A DNA stretch of 64,000 nucleotides, taken from contig JBBDHG010000116.1 of assembly GCA_037951165.1 (NCBI GenBank), positions 2,009,001-2,073,000 on the forward strand, read 5' to 3'. Made by a program: the position numbers and the translations under genes. The stretch is from Lophius americanus. Taxonomy: Eukaryota > Chordata > Actinopteri > Lophiiformes > Lophiidae. The notes beneath the pieces were generated by a model. It saw only the letters and a program-made list of their open reading frames with translations, searched no databases and had not been told where the DNA came from. Position 1 is the stretch's first letter. Each line of letters starts with the position of its first letter. This document shows, in pieces, positions 48,579 to 60,400 of this stretch.

Positions 48579-48984
48579 CTTTCTCCGGAAGACCTTGTCC
48601 TCCCCCCCCCCCTTTCCCAGCTTTCATTGATCCACCAAAGTCAATACCTGCTGGGACAGTTTACCTAAGCTGAGTCACCGCTGTGACCGGTGGGTCCTGG
48701 AGTTCATGCGGGAACAAAAGGGCAAAGGGACCCATGAGTTTACAGATTACTCAGAATTTGTTAGACAAATAAGCCTGTCAGCAGTCAATTTAAAACAAAT
48801 TGCCTCACCCTTACTTGATCTTGAAAAGGAAAAATGTCTTTCTATGTTCTTTAATTTTGATTCTTGTATGTCAGAACGGAAACCCTTATTACCACTCGTT
48901 TGATCGTATTTCAATATTCGTTTCTGAAACGAAATACCAAAACATACACGGACCCTCGCCATTCTGCATTGATGCAATTTGAGC

Positions 48985-49300
48985 CCAGTGTCATTGGAGT
49001 AGTGGAGCCATGACCTCTGACCTTTACTGAGGCGAGAGAGGCCTGCAGCTCCTTTTTATGCTTTCTTTGGATCTCCTGTGACCTCCTGAATGTGCCTTCA
49101 AAGTTCTCTGGGCGGACTTTTGGGAAGTAGTCCACTTCTGCGATGGTCCCAGGTCTTGTTCATGTGTTGATAATATGTCTCACTGTGGATCTGTGAAGTA
49201 CCATGACCTCAGAACTTACCTTTGAACCCTTCCCAGACTGATGGATTTCAATCACCCTCTTGTATTTCTTTTGATTTTGGTATAGTGACTTACTGGTGAG
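48985..49300 (-). mobile_element. Tc1/mariner-like transposase N-terminal remnant
   Basis: Minus-strand frames give RVIEIHQSGKGSKVSSEV (49280-49215) and KKELQASLASVKVRGHGST (49055-49000). Both are hallmark segments of the Tc1-family DNA-binding domain. The catalytic half is absent. It lies about 500 bases upstream of the fgb start. Confidence 0.8.
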
Positions 49301-49329
49301 ACTTAAGAGCTTCCTACTTCTGAAGATGG

Positions 49330-52300
49330 TCTATTGAAGCGATGTGTTTGGACAGGGCTGGAAGTGATCAGGTGTAGGTGAGTCTAGTCCAGATGGAACC
49401 AGTTATTATTGGAGTTTGACAGTTTTCTAAGGATTTAGTTTCTTAGGGGGCGGATCCTCGTACTAACACACCTTTTTGTTTCAAAAGAAAAAGTTATCAT
49501 TTCAAACCTGTTATTTTGTGTTTCCTCGGGTTGATTTATGTAAACTTTCTTTGAAAAGCAACACAATTTAGTCTGAGATACACAAAATACTGTAGAGGAA
49601 ACCAGGAGGGAAGGTCGAAAAAATGTTTTCTTGTTGCTGTGGAAACACGAAAGAAATTTAAAACAGCGAAATCCGGCTGTGGCTGATGTTTCTGCGTGGA
49701 CATCATTTTAAATTTGATCAGTCATTTCGTTACTGGGCCTATGTCACTACAACTCATATCTTCCTCACCTAACTACCCAACTACTAACTATTGCCGCTCA
49801 GTTTCTGCTACCATCACACCTGTCACTCATACGCTGCATCACTTCCTGCCGTCACCGGCTCTTCTTTATCCTACAGCACTCCTCCTAATCCTCCTGCTGT
49901 TACTAGCTCCCTCCACCTCCCTAACACCACCCGGTCTTTATAGATTAACCACATTCATCAGTTTATCAGTCTCAGCAGAGTCATCCATCACCGCCACCAC
50001 CAGTGCCTGGACTCCATGGGGAGTTTATCTTGCTGCTGCTCAGGGCATATACCAAAGACTCTAATCCTGGCCTACAAAATAAGTGGCACAAATAATCACT
50101 CAAATTATTGGAGTGAACCACCACCTTCACCTTCACCTTCACCTTCACCTTCATTCCTTCCATTCCATCTCGCCTGATTGACCCAGTGCCCACAATTCAT
50201 GTCCCAGACCCAATGGTGCACTCTTATTGAGAAGTCTTTCTACGATTTGGGTTTAACTCCAACCGTCTGGGTGTTTTCCTCATGGATCTTGGTGAGTCTT
50301 ACTGTTACAGCATCAGACTGAGTTCGACAGATGGTGTTTTTTTAGGCCACTTTCACACCTCCTTCCTTGGTTCTGGACATCTGGGGGTTTCACAATTTGA
50401 TCCATGCCAAACCTGTGTGTGAAATCCATCGATCATCAAGTAAGAAGCCCATGGAGATGATGAGGATAGGAAGCAGGGAAGAGGTCTAAGCTTCTCATGA
50501 AAAAAAAAGTATATAAATATAAATATTATCTTAGAAAGCTTTAATTATAGTTTTACCAGTGAGGGCAAATTTGGAAGCTTTTGTTTGGTTTATGTTATCA
50601 TTAATATGATTATTATTATTAGCCCTTGACCAGCGGAGTACGAGTCTGTTCATCACTGACAGTAAATCTGAAGGTTTGAGCAACACTTGTTTGTTTGAGT
50701 CCAAAGGGTTTAGATGTCGCGGCGTTATGAAATCACAGGCCTTAAATAACCCACTACACCAAAAACAGTTAATGATATTTATTTTCTGTGCACAGTCTAA
50801 TATTTTTCTGGTTAATCCAGATTGAATCTCCAAAAACTACTACTAGCCCAATGAGAACTTTTAGGTCTCTGTTCCCTCTGGTAGCCAAGTGGTTCCTTAA
50901 CCTCAGATCCAGATTATGTCCGCTGAAATAATTATTGTTAGGGGAAAAATGTCTTCATAATGACATAAATGGAGCGTTGTGACATCAGTGATTCATTTAA
51001 ATATATAATACACATATATTATATTTTTAAGTTGTAGATATTTTCAAATATTTAGTATGTAATTAAAATTACATATTAACTATCAATTATTCATTTCATT
51101 TTTATTATATAGTTAATAAAATATACATCATTATTATTATCTTTTGATTTTAAGGAAGTTGTTGAATGTTGATTTTTTTCATTGTTAAACGTGATTTGAA
51201 TCGCTTTTAGCAGTTAAAAATTGCATTTGAAATAGAAATAATGAATATAAAAAAAGTTTAATTTCTCTTAAATGTTCATATTCATCTGACTTATTATATA
51301 TTTCAATATTTTTAGCAACCATGTCTTACAATGTTTAATATTGGGGATCACTCACTAATGGTTAATAAATACTTGAAGTTTTAGGAACCAAAAAACTACA
51401 ACAATAATAAAAAACCTAATTATTATATTGTAGATCCAGTAGTTTCAGAGCAGGATCTACTGAGATCCAGATTATTTAATTTTTTTTCAGAGAACTAAAC
51501 CCATAGCGCCACCTGCTGGTTCCCCTGCTAGTAGACAGTATTGGTTATTGAGCAACATTAAACTTCCTCATCCTGGTTTCATCGCCTCCGATAAATACAC
51601 TGTGAATAACAACAAACAACAACAGACCAGGGGTTGTGAGTTCAATTCCCACTCCTGAGAAAAATGGAACTTGTTCAAGCATGCTTCAGAATGTCAGAAA
51701 AATAATAATAATTATAAGAAAACACAAATTCAACATCCTTATCATTTTGATTCAGAATCATTACTATTATTAAGAATATTATTAATACATGCCCTGATGA
51801 TAATGATAATAAATTAACAATAATGATAATAATTATAGTTGTTATTTCATTTGTTTCACTCTGTGAAGACTAATCTACTTGTTTATATGACAATTACTTT
51901 GCCTGATAATAATAATAATAATATTAGTCATATTAGAAAATAATAATTATGTGTTTTGTTTTTATTTAGAAATGTATATTATTATCATTATTATTTGGTA
52001 ATAGTAAAGAAAAAGAAAACTTAAACATTCAATTTATGATAATCATTAACAAAACCATTCTTTCAAATGTAATTGTGTTGTTGATTTGATTGTCTATGTT
52101 CTATATTCTAATATCAAATTGATTAAAACAAAGTCAGATCAAACAATTGGACAAAAGTAGCGTTGACAAAAAAAGTCTCTTTTTTTCTTCCTTTATAACG
52201 TGATAAAGTCTGTGAATTTTGCGTGTCTATGTTTTTAATCTGTATACGTCCATTTCTTGCATAACCAGGTCTCTACTGTTTAAATAGAGGGATTTTCCTT

Positions 52301-52730
52301 CAATAAGTAAATATAATTAAATCATATACAGTTACATATTAATTATCTCACTGCACCGGTAATCTCTTGAGTGATATATGGTTTTTCCCAAATTTCTATT
52401 CATGTTCTAGATTATTTCAGCATGCAGTTTAACTGCACAACGTCTTTCCTTATGTAAATATGAAAAGTGTTCACATTTCCTACTTTTCATATACTTTGCC
52501 CTTTTATACATTCGCACACACACACAGTTATCCTCCCGATAGTACATTTTCATGCTCACTTCCTCTTTTCACGCCGCCAGTTCTCTCCTCAGAGGTTCTG
52601 CTTCCTCTTCAGAATCTCTCATGAAGAAACTGTCCAATATCCATCATTTATCGCAGTCAAAACCTTCAGTTCATTCTTTCGTTATCAGGAATCGGCTCCG
52701 CCGCGGCAACAGAATTCTCAACCGCTCAGG
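49330..52730. other. Intergenic sequence fgb-tlr2; simple repeats only
   Basis: Includes a (TTCACC)n hexamer run at about 50120-50152 and a strongly AT-rich block with scattered TAA/TTA repeats from about 50930 to 52100. No supported gene. Confidence 0.45.
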
Positions 52731-52734
52731 AGAT

Positions 52735-52806
52735 AAGGTAAGATAAGATAAGATAAGATAAGATAACATAAGATAAGATAAGATGACCCCAAGGGGAAAT
52801 TACAGA
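52735..52806 (-). repeat. Minus-strand LINE 3' tail with (AGATA)n
   Basis: Repeated AGATA units are followed by GATGACCCCAAGGGGAAATTACAG. On the minus strand this is CTGTAATTTCCCCTTGGGGT followed by a TATCT-rich tail, the usual Rex1/CR1-like LINE end. Confidence 0.7.
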
Positions 52807-52939
52807 GCAAAAAAAGAACAGCAAATAAATTAATTCACAATGCACACTATGGAAATCCGCGAAATGTAAACATAAGTTCATTTTACTGGTTCTTGAGACT
52901 GATGCTCATAATCGGGCTTTTGCAAAAAAATAAAATAAA

Positions 52940-53952
52940 TGTATTGCGCAAAATGCTAGATTTAGCTTAAAACACGTGTTTATTTTACAGCCAATGGCTG
53001 TAGTTGTTAGTGTATGGATATGGCTCCTCCTAGTGGCCCCTTCGCTCCAGAGGGGGCGGGTCCTCGCCCATGGCATTTCTCATCTTTGTGCAGTCGCCTA
53101 GCATGGACAAACTCTGGAACTGAGGGAACTTTTCATGTTTCTGATGCCGTTGTAGTGGCAGAACGATGGTGAGGGCCAAACTGCTCTACTCTAAAAAGCA
53201 ACTAGAAACATAATAACAGTTTTTTCACACTGAACGCAACACAATTTTTCTTTTTCGTTCCACAATCATTCAGCCAGATTCCTTTTTCTCTTGGAAGCAA
53301 ATAACTCTTGTGAGTCCGCGATCCAAGACCCGGTGGGCATTGGGATTCTCCACTGACATATGCCGGGTTGTCTAGTAGGCAGCATGTCAGTCTCAGAATC
53401 TGACGGTTCTGATTTCAAGCCTCATGAGGTTCTGGTGTACCGTGTCTTCACAACAAACAGAAAGCAGAAGTTGTCTCTGCTTCTGTCTACTATCACATTC
53501 TGTGTACAACAAGAAGAAGATTATGAATGAGTTGATGCTGGATAACATTTTTATTAAGTTTGAAGGTTTGGATTATAGTGGAATGTACTTCTTCTATTAT
53601 TATTAGCGCTCATTGAGCGGTGGAGCATGAATCCTCACCGTCAATGAAGGGAAAAGGAGGAGGCAAATTGAAATCGAGACGGACAATGACAGAATACAAA
53701 GATGGATATTGATGTTACGCTGGTGAGGTGCGTGAACATAGAAAGAAAGAGACTGACGTACATTAAGCACAAGTGAGAACCAGCAAAGAACACTTGAGGT
53801 GAGACGTCTTCTCATCTGAAGGCCCATAATTGGACTTCCACATAGGTTTTGCAATTTTTTTTATAAATTATGCGCAAGATTTAGCTACAAAAACTAGATT
53901 TATGTCTCAGCCAATGGTTGTAGTTTGTGAATATGGCTCCCCCTAGTGGACA
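52940..53952. repeat. Pair of similar approximately 100-bp segments
   Basis: 52955-53045 and 53865-53952 share GCGCAARATKCTAGATTTAG-like sequence, CAGCCAATGGYTGTAGTT and ATATGGCTCCYCCTAGTGG. They are about 910 bases apart in the same orientation and belong to an unidentified dispersed family. Confidence 0.6.
53362..53432 (+). pseudogene. tRNA-Met-derived pseudogene
   Basis: The segment from GCCGGGTT through AGTAGGCAGCATGTCAGTCT, CAGAATCTGACGGTTCTGAT and TTCAAGCCTCATGAGG follows elongator tRNA-Met domain by domain (D-loop AGTAGG, anticodon stem GTCAGTCTCATAATC, T-loop GTTCGAGCCTC). The anticodon CAT reads CAG, the D arm is short and the acceptor stem does not pair. It is a dead tRNA copy or a SINE head. 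Confidence 0.6.
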
Positions 53953-54474
53953 TGAATGCTATTTTACCACCAAAATACCTTTCTGAGGGTCAGAATGTCA
54001 TTTTTAGGACATTGTTTGGTCCATTACTATCCAGCTGTGCCTACAAACACTGTGTAGCGAAACATTCCCTTTTGGGTTTTTCTATCTCATTGGTTGCAGT
54101 CACAAATTCATTCATTGTTTTCTTTCGTAGTGTTGACAGAAGTTGTTTCTCTCTGGCTGCTGACTCAAATGTTTTTCCTCCTTCAAAATGAACCTCTGTC
54201 TCTTTCAATCGTCTCGGAGAAGGTCAACAAATGTTATGTTGAATATAATACCGCTTCCTCTTTTGGGTGAACTGTACCTTTAAGCCCGTCAGGACAGGAT
54301 GTCAGGGTTCTTCTTGATATCTTCACTCACAACACGAGGCGTACGCGATTACTGTAGTTCCTATAAAACAATGTAAACCTTGTCTTTTATTAAAAGCCAC
54401 TTCCTCTCTTGCTGTCTTTCACTTTTGAGAGGGTCTATTCTACTTGTTCATTCTCTCCCCTCCCCTATTTCCAG

Positions 54475-54497
54475 ATTTGCCCCTCTCCGCCTGAAGC
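54475..54497 (+). promoter_or_regulatory. tlr2 5' leader preceded by a splice acceptor
   Basis: A pyrimidine-rich run ending CCCCTATTTCCAG lies at 54474, 23 bases before the ATG. The start codon exon is therefore probably exon 2 of the transcript, with an upstream untranslated exon I could not place in 53435-54400. Confidence 0.5.
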
Positions 54498-57400
54498 ATG
54501 GGACTGCCGACTAACCTTCACCTCACCCTCACCCTCCTCTTCCTTCTCTCGGTCTGCTGGGGTCAGAAGACACAATCAGACAAGGAGTTGTCGTCCTGTG
54601 ATGGCTGTGACCTACGGTTCAACTGTAACTGCTCAAACGGTGGCTTCACCCGTGTTCCCACAGTACCGGACCACACCCTGACTCTTGATCTCTCTTTCAA
54701 CAACATCAGCGTGGTGACGGCTGATGATCTGACTCACCACAGACTGCTGAGGAGCCTGAGTCTCCACGGTAAGGCTGACAGGCTTAGTCATAGCTTTAGA
54801 CCAAAACCCCAACAAGTAAGGAGGGGAGGCGTTCTGACCACACATGTGTTTTTACCCTCTGGGGTCTGAGGTCCTATCACTAACCCTCTACAACCACATG
54901 GAATCTCTAACGTCTGTTGTCACACCAGCATGAACCCTAACCTTAACCTCAACACTCACTCTCCTTCTTCTGTCTTCCTTTTTCATTTCATAAGCGCTTC
55001 TCTCTCCTTTTTGAGCAGCAGCAGGCCAAAACTGTCCCTTGGATAAAAGCGGGTTTCTCTTCATTCCTGTCTGAATAGATGGGCACTAACTTTAGACGGG
55101 TGATTTTAAGTCTTTGCTTTGATTTGCTGCACATATCCTTACTTACACATCGATTCATTTACATATCTGTTTATTTATTGATTAATGCACTTGATTTTAT
55201 ACAAGTGCACTTATTATAAACGATTTCTATTCTGCAGGACAGTGGACTGGGCAGGCAAGGAACCCGCACGCCAAAACCCCTGTAACCCGGCAATACTGCT
55301 AATAAATGATCCTGTACTACCATTTTCATTCATGTTTTTACATCATATATTTATTACACATATATTACTGACATAAGTAATTCTCCATAATGCCTTTATT
55401 TCACTTCATCTTCTTACTTTTATTACTCAAATTATATCTTTATATTCTGGAGACCTCTTTTTTCCAGTGGTCCTTCTGACTGAATTCTCATCCGCCCACC
55501 GAATTGGTGGGGTATACTCTTTATTCCCAACAACTATACCTTTAATGATGTTGAAATTGTATTCTTCTTTGATGCAAAAATGGCATATTTTTCGTATCAC
55601 TATTTTTTTTGATCTGAAGAGTTTAACATTTATGGCTCTCTTTTTTTCTTCCAGGTAACAGACTAGCTGGGATCCACCCTTCAGCGTTTGACTCTCTGTT
55701 GAGCCTGGAGGAGCTCGATCTGTCTGACAATCAGCTGACCACCCTCAACCACAGCTGGTTCGACAAGCTTGGAGCTCTACGGACGCTCAACCTGCTCAAC
55801 AATCCATACAGGTGAAAGGATGAGATCTCAGTTGAGAGGAACCTCCGTGTTTCCAATGATGTCCACATTAGAGACTCTTCCCTCATCTCTTCCAGGTGCC
55901 TAGGTTCTCAGCCAGTCTTTCATGGGATGATCAGGTTGAGAAAGCTTTGGTTTGGCGGTCCTGCGTTTGAGGAGCTAAAGAGAGGAGATCTTTCTGGAGT
56001 CACTCAACTGGAGGAGCTCACTGTGAATGCTAACAACTTGAGAAGGTTTGCATGAAACTAGTAACTGAAGTCAAAGCCTTGCCGTAGGTTGCTTTCACCT
56101 CGCACTGACGTCGGTCCAGACCATTCCTTTTGATTAGGATTAAAATTGCAGGTGCCATACCTTCCCCAGATCATAATCTGGAACAGAAAACTGGTTTTAG
56201 GTCTGACGCACACGGGTGGTTTCAGTCCCGATCTAACTGAATCCTGGTTCAGTTCATTTATGGTGTGAAATTTTGGGGGTTACAACGAGCTAACTTTGCC
56301 ATTATCAAAAAAAAGATGAAACAGTAGCATGCGAGTAGAAAATGAAGAAATCCAAACAGGAAATAAACCTTTCATTTAATTTTTTGCTAGTGTGATTGAG
56401 GAGGATGCCGGTCAACAAGCCCATCACTGCCAAAGAATAGGGAAACATGGGCCACGTATATGATGCAGGGCCATCATGAACCGTTCTTTGTTGCTCTTGA
56501 ACCAGAACTAACTGGACCAGATGTGAACAATGGAACAGAAACCCAAACTTTGGTTCAGACCTTCAGGTGTCAGAGTAGCCAGAGGTGTCTCCTAGCATTA
56601 GCATTGACAACACGGTGTGTTATTGACTGTGCAGTCGGATCAAGCCCCCTATGTAGGAACTCATCCGACAGCAGAATCTGTCGATAAAGGGAAAGGACAT
56701 CAGAATCCCTCTGGTTTTCATTTGTACCTTATTAGCAGTCGCGTATGTATCGGTGGGTTTTGTTTTACGCTTCAGCTGCTTGCAAGGAAGAAGTCCAGAA
56801 ACGGGAGGAGAAAGAAGCGGAACCAGAGGCCGCACAGAATACAGAATTTGTTTCTTTGGCCAAATGGCCAGTAAAGGAGAAATCCACTACCGTCATATTT
56901 GAGAGGCCCAAAAATCCAAATACCAAAAGACAACCCCCTTACATATGTTTGAATAATGTTAACACATTTATTTTAAAAATGTTTTTTTTGAGAGCAGAAA
57001 ATGTCCAAAGACACAAATCAGTCCATCCAGTCCGGTTCCATCAGATGACCAACAATCCTGAGAACACACGAAGAGAATCCTGTAGAGAACAAACCTCATA
57101 TGAGGCTGCTCCGTTTTCTGGAAATAAAAAGACCTCAGGTCTGAGTTCATTTTATGAGTTGTCTCTTTTTTCTCTCCTTGCAGGTACAGTTCTGGGGCTT
57201 TAGCGGATGTGTGGCCGCTGGGTCGCATCACCTTGAGCCTACACGGCCCATTTTTATCAAATGGATCATTATCTTCGTCCATCCTCGCTGACGTATCATA
57301 CCCCGAAACGCCTATTGTTCTAGAGGACCTCCATCTGATTTCGAACGAGTCTGTTCAGCCCTTGGGAGCAGCGGTCAGGAGGAGAATCAGGTCTGGGCAC

Positions 57401-60400
57401 AATATATATATTAAATGTTTTCTGTCCGGAGTGATGAGAGCTCATCACGTTCTGCAGCCTCTTTCTCCATCTCAATTTCTTAAATTCACAATACCAGCAT
57501 CTTCCTACCAATCAAAACTGCCTGACAATCAAACCAAAGCAGTCTCTTTTCCCTAATGCCATCTCCAGGTACTTAACCTTTCGCAACATTTCTATTTCCG
57601 ACGAGGCCCTGGTCGGTCTCTTGATGTTGTTTGATGGCATGCCGATCACTTCCTTACAGTTATATGGCGTCACGCTGACGGGCGAGGGCAGGTAAGACAG
57701 TGTGACGTTTGCCTAAACATCCCACTAGACTTGTGTTAGCCAATGCTAATCAAGAGTTTTTGATAAAAGTGCTACAAGCACAATGCGTGTCCAGACCAAT
57801 GTTAACCCTTATGGTCCCTCAAGTCCACCAAATATACTTTTGTACTCCCAGGTCAAACAGTGTGACTTGTTGACTTCAGAAGTTTGTTAAGTAAAAATAT
57901 CACAGAATTTCAGACGTTTTATGGTCAATAGGTCTCATTTGAATTAGTTACTTTTCAATAATTATAATGGATTATCATAGAATTGTAGAGTAGGTGTGGT
58001 TTCATGCCGGATGCAATGTTTGCTTTGAGAGTTCCGATGAAGGAGTATAGAGAAGGCCGGACGGAGTCATATTGTGTCTTTGTGAATTTAGAGAAAACAT
58101 AAGACAGATTAATGAGGAGGGAATTGTAGTATCGCATAAGGAGGTCTGGAGTGACAGAGAAGTATGTTAGAGTTGTACAGGATATGTATGAGAACAGCAT
58201 GACAGCAGTGAAGTGTGCACAAGGATTGAAGGATGGGTTCAAGGTGGAGTTGAGACTGACCAAGGATGGGCTCTGAGCCTCCTCTGGTGTTCTTAGGTGA
58301 GGGACAGGCTGACAGATGAGGTCAGACAGGAGTCTCCGTGGACTATGAAGACTTCATACCTGTGAATGGAAGGGAGGTGCAATGGAGTTTAGATTCTTGG
58401 GGTTAACTATTAAGAGAAGGGAGTGTGGAAATAGGTGAAGAAGCGAGTGCAGGCAGGGAGGAGTGTGTGTCATGAGTTATCTGTGACAGAAGAGTAGCAG
58501 CAAGAATGAAGAGAAAGGGCTTGTGAAACAGCTCTGTTGTAGATCGCGGCACTGATCAAAAGACAGGAGGTAGAGCTGGAGTTTGCAGAGTTGAAGATGT
58601 CGAGATGTTCTTTGGGACTGAGGAGGATGGACAGGATTAGAGACGAGTTCATCAAATGGATAGCCTAGGCTAGACATCTTAAATACAAGGTAAGAGAGGC
58701 CAGGTGGAGATGGTTAGTACAGGTAAAGAGGGGGGATAGTGAATATATTGGTAGAATGATGCTGGAGAAGGAGATGTCTGGCAGGAGAGAAAGGCGAAGG
58801 CCAAAGAGGAGGTTTCTGGATGTGGTGAGAGAGGACATGCAGCTGGTTGGTGGGACAGTGGAAGATGGAAGATGGAAGCAAATGGTCCACTGTCGCGACC
58901 CCTAAAGCCTGGTAGAAAAGCACAACAGTGTGACCAGTTAACGTGATACAAGAATACTATCATTTTGAACAAAAACTCAGAATATAATAAAAGTAATGTT
59001 CTTTTTTTTTTTAGTGGGTGCGATATGGAACCATGATAGCAGGATGAAAGAAAGTTTCACCAGGCAGCATTAGTTGATGATTGATATAAACAATAAAAAA
59101 AAGACTAACACTGTATTCAAAATAGATGAAATAAAAAGTAACTTAATATTTTGCTTGGCGTTAGGTGGGAGAAAGCCAGCGTTTCTGATCACAGAAGTAT
59201 CGACCAGTTCCTCATTCAAAATGTGGAGATTATGAACTTGTTTAAGTTTGTGTCGTTTCTACAAATGGGGTTTCTGCTGCAATACCCCAGGATGGTGTCT
59301 CTCATAAATGCAAAGGTAAAGAACTCATCTTTCCTTTTTCATGAAGCAGTCATGGAAAACATGGAAATCTTTTTAAGAAATAGCTACTTTAATAACATTT
59401 TTTAAAGAAAACTTGGCTCCTTCTTCCTTTCTGTTCTTCATTGGCGGATTTTGACCCTCAGGTGTTTGTGGTGCTGTGTGACACGACCAAGAAGTTCAGC
59501 AACCTGCACTACCTGGACCTGTCGGACAATATGCTGAGTGACATCACTCTGATTGAGGCGCTGTGCGATGAAGATAGTATTCTGAAGGACCTCAGAGTTT
59601 TAAACATCAGTGGAAACGTTCTGAAGGTGAAGGGTATTAAAAAGCATTAGATATCTTAATCAATGGGATTTTGATAATGATAATGCTGATAATAACTTTA
59701 TTTGTATAGAACTTTTTATAACAAGATTACAAAGTGCCTTACAGGATGAAAACGAGGAATTAGAAGACACCAACAATGAAAGAAAATAATCACTAATAGT
59801 AAGAACCAAAAGAGACAATATGGGAAATGAGACTGTAGGTCTAGATTACTGAAAAGCCATCTTAAAAAGATATTTTTTAACAAGTGTACTGATTCTGAAA
59901 GCCTCATCTCGTCAGGCAGGGAGTTCTAGAGCTGAGAGTGAGAGACTCTGACTGAAAAAGAACGGTCACCTTTAGTTCTGAGGCGAGACTCAGTAACAGC
60001 CATCAGAACTCTGTCTGAAGATCTGAGACTACGACCCGGCTCATATGGGTGGGGCAGTTCAGTGATGTAGCTAGGAGCTTATCCACAAAGAGCCTTAAAA
60101 GTAACCCGAAACGTCTAACAATCAATTCTAAAACCATCTGGTAACTAGTGAAGAGAGGTTAAAACAGGGCCGGTATAATCTTGTCTTCTAGCGTTTGTTA
60201 AAACCCGGGCTAAGAAGCCGAAGACGTGAAAGACGTTTGGCTTAATCCTGAATACAAAGAATTACAGTAACGCAAACGAGATGAAATGAAAGCAAGGAGG
60301 AACCTCCTCCAGATCAGAGCGAGAGAGGAAGGACTTTATCTTGGAGATGTTCCCTAATTGATAAAGGCAATGTTAACAGCGTTAGTTATTTCAATTTGAA

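Noticed and set aside
51595..51670. B-box-like GTGAGTTCAATTCCCACTCC suggesting another tRNA relic
   Set aside because: No A box at the right distance and no foldable arms.
56090..56560. Possible MITE in tlr2 intron 3 (GGTCCAGACC ... CTGGACCAG ends)
   Set aside because: Inverted words are too short and the interior matched no family I could name; not strong enough to annotate.
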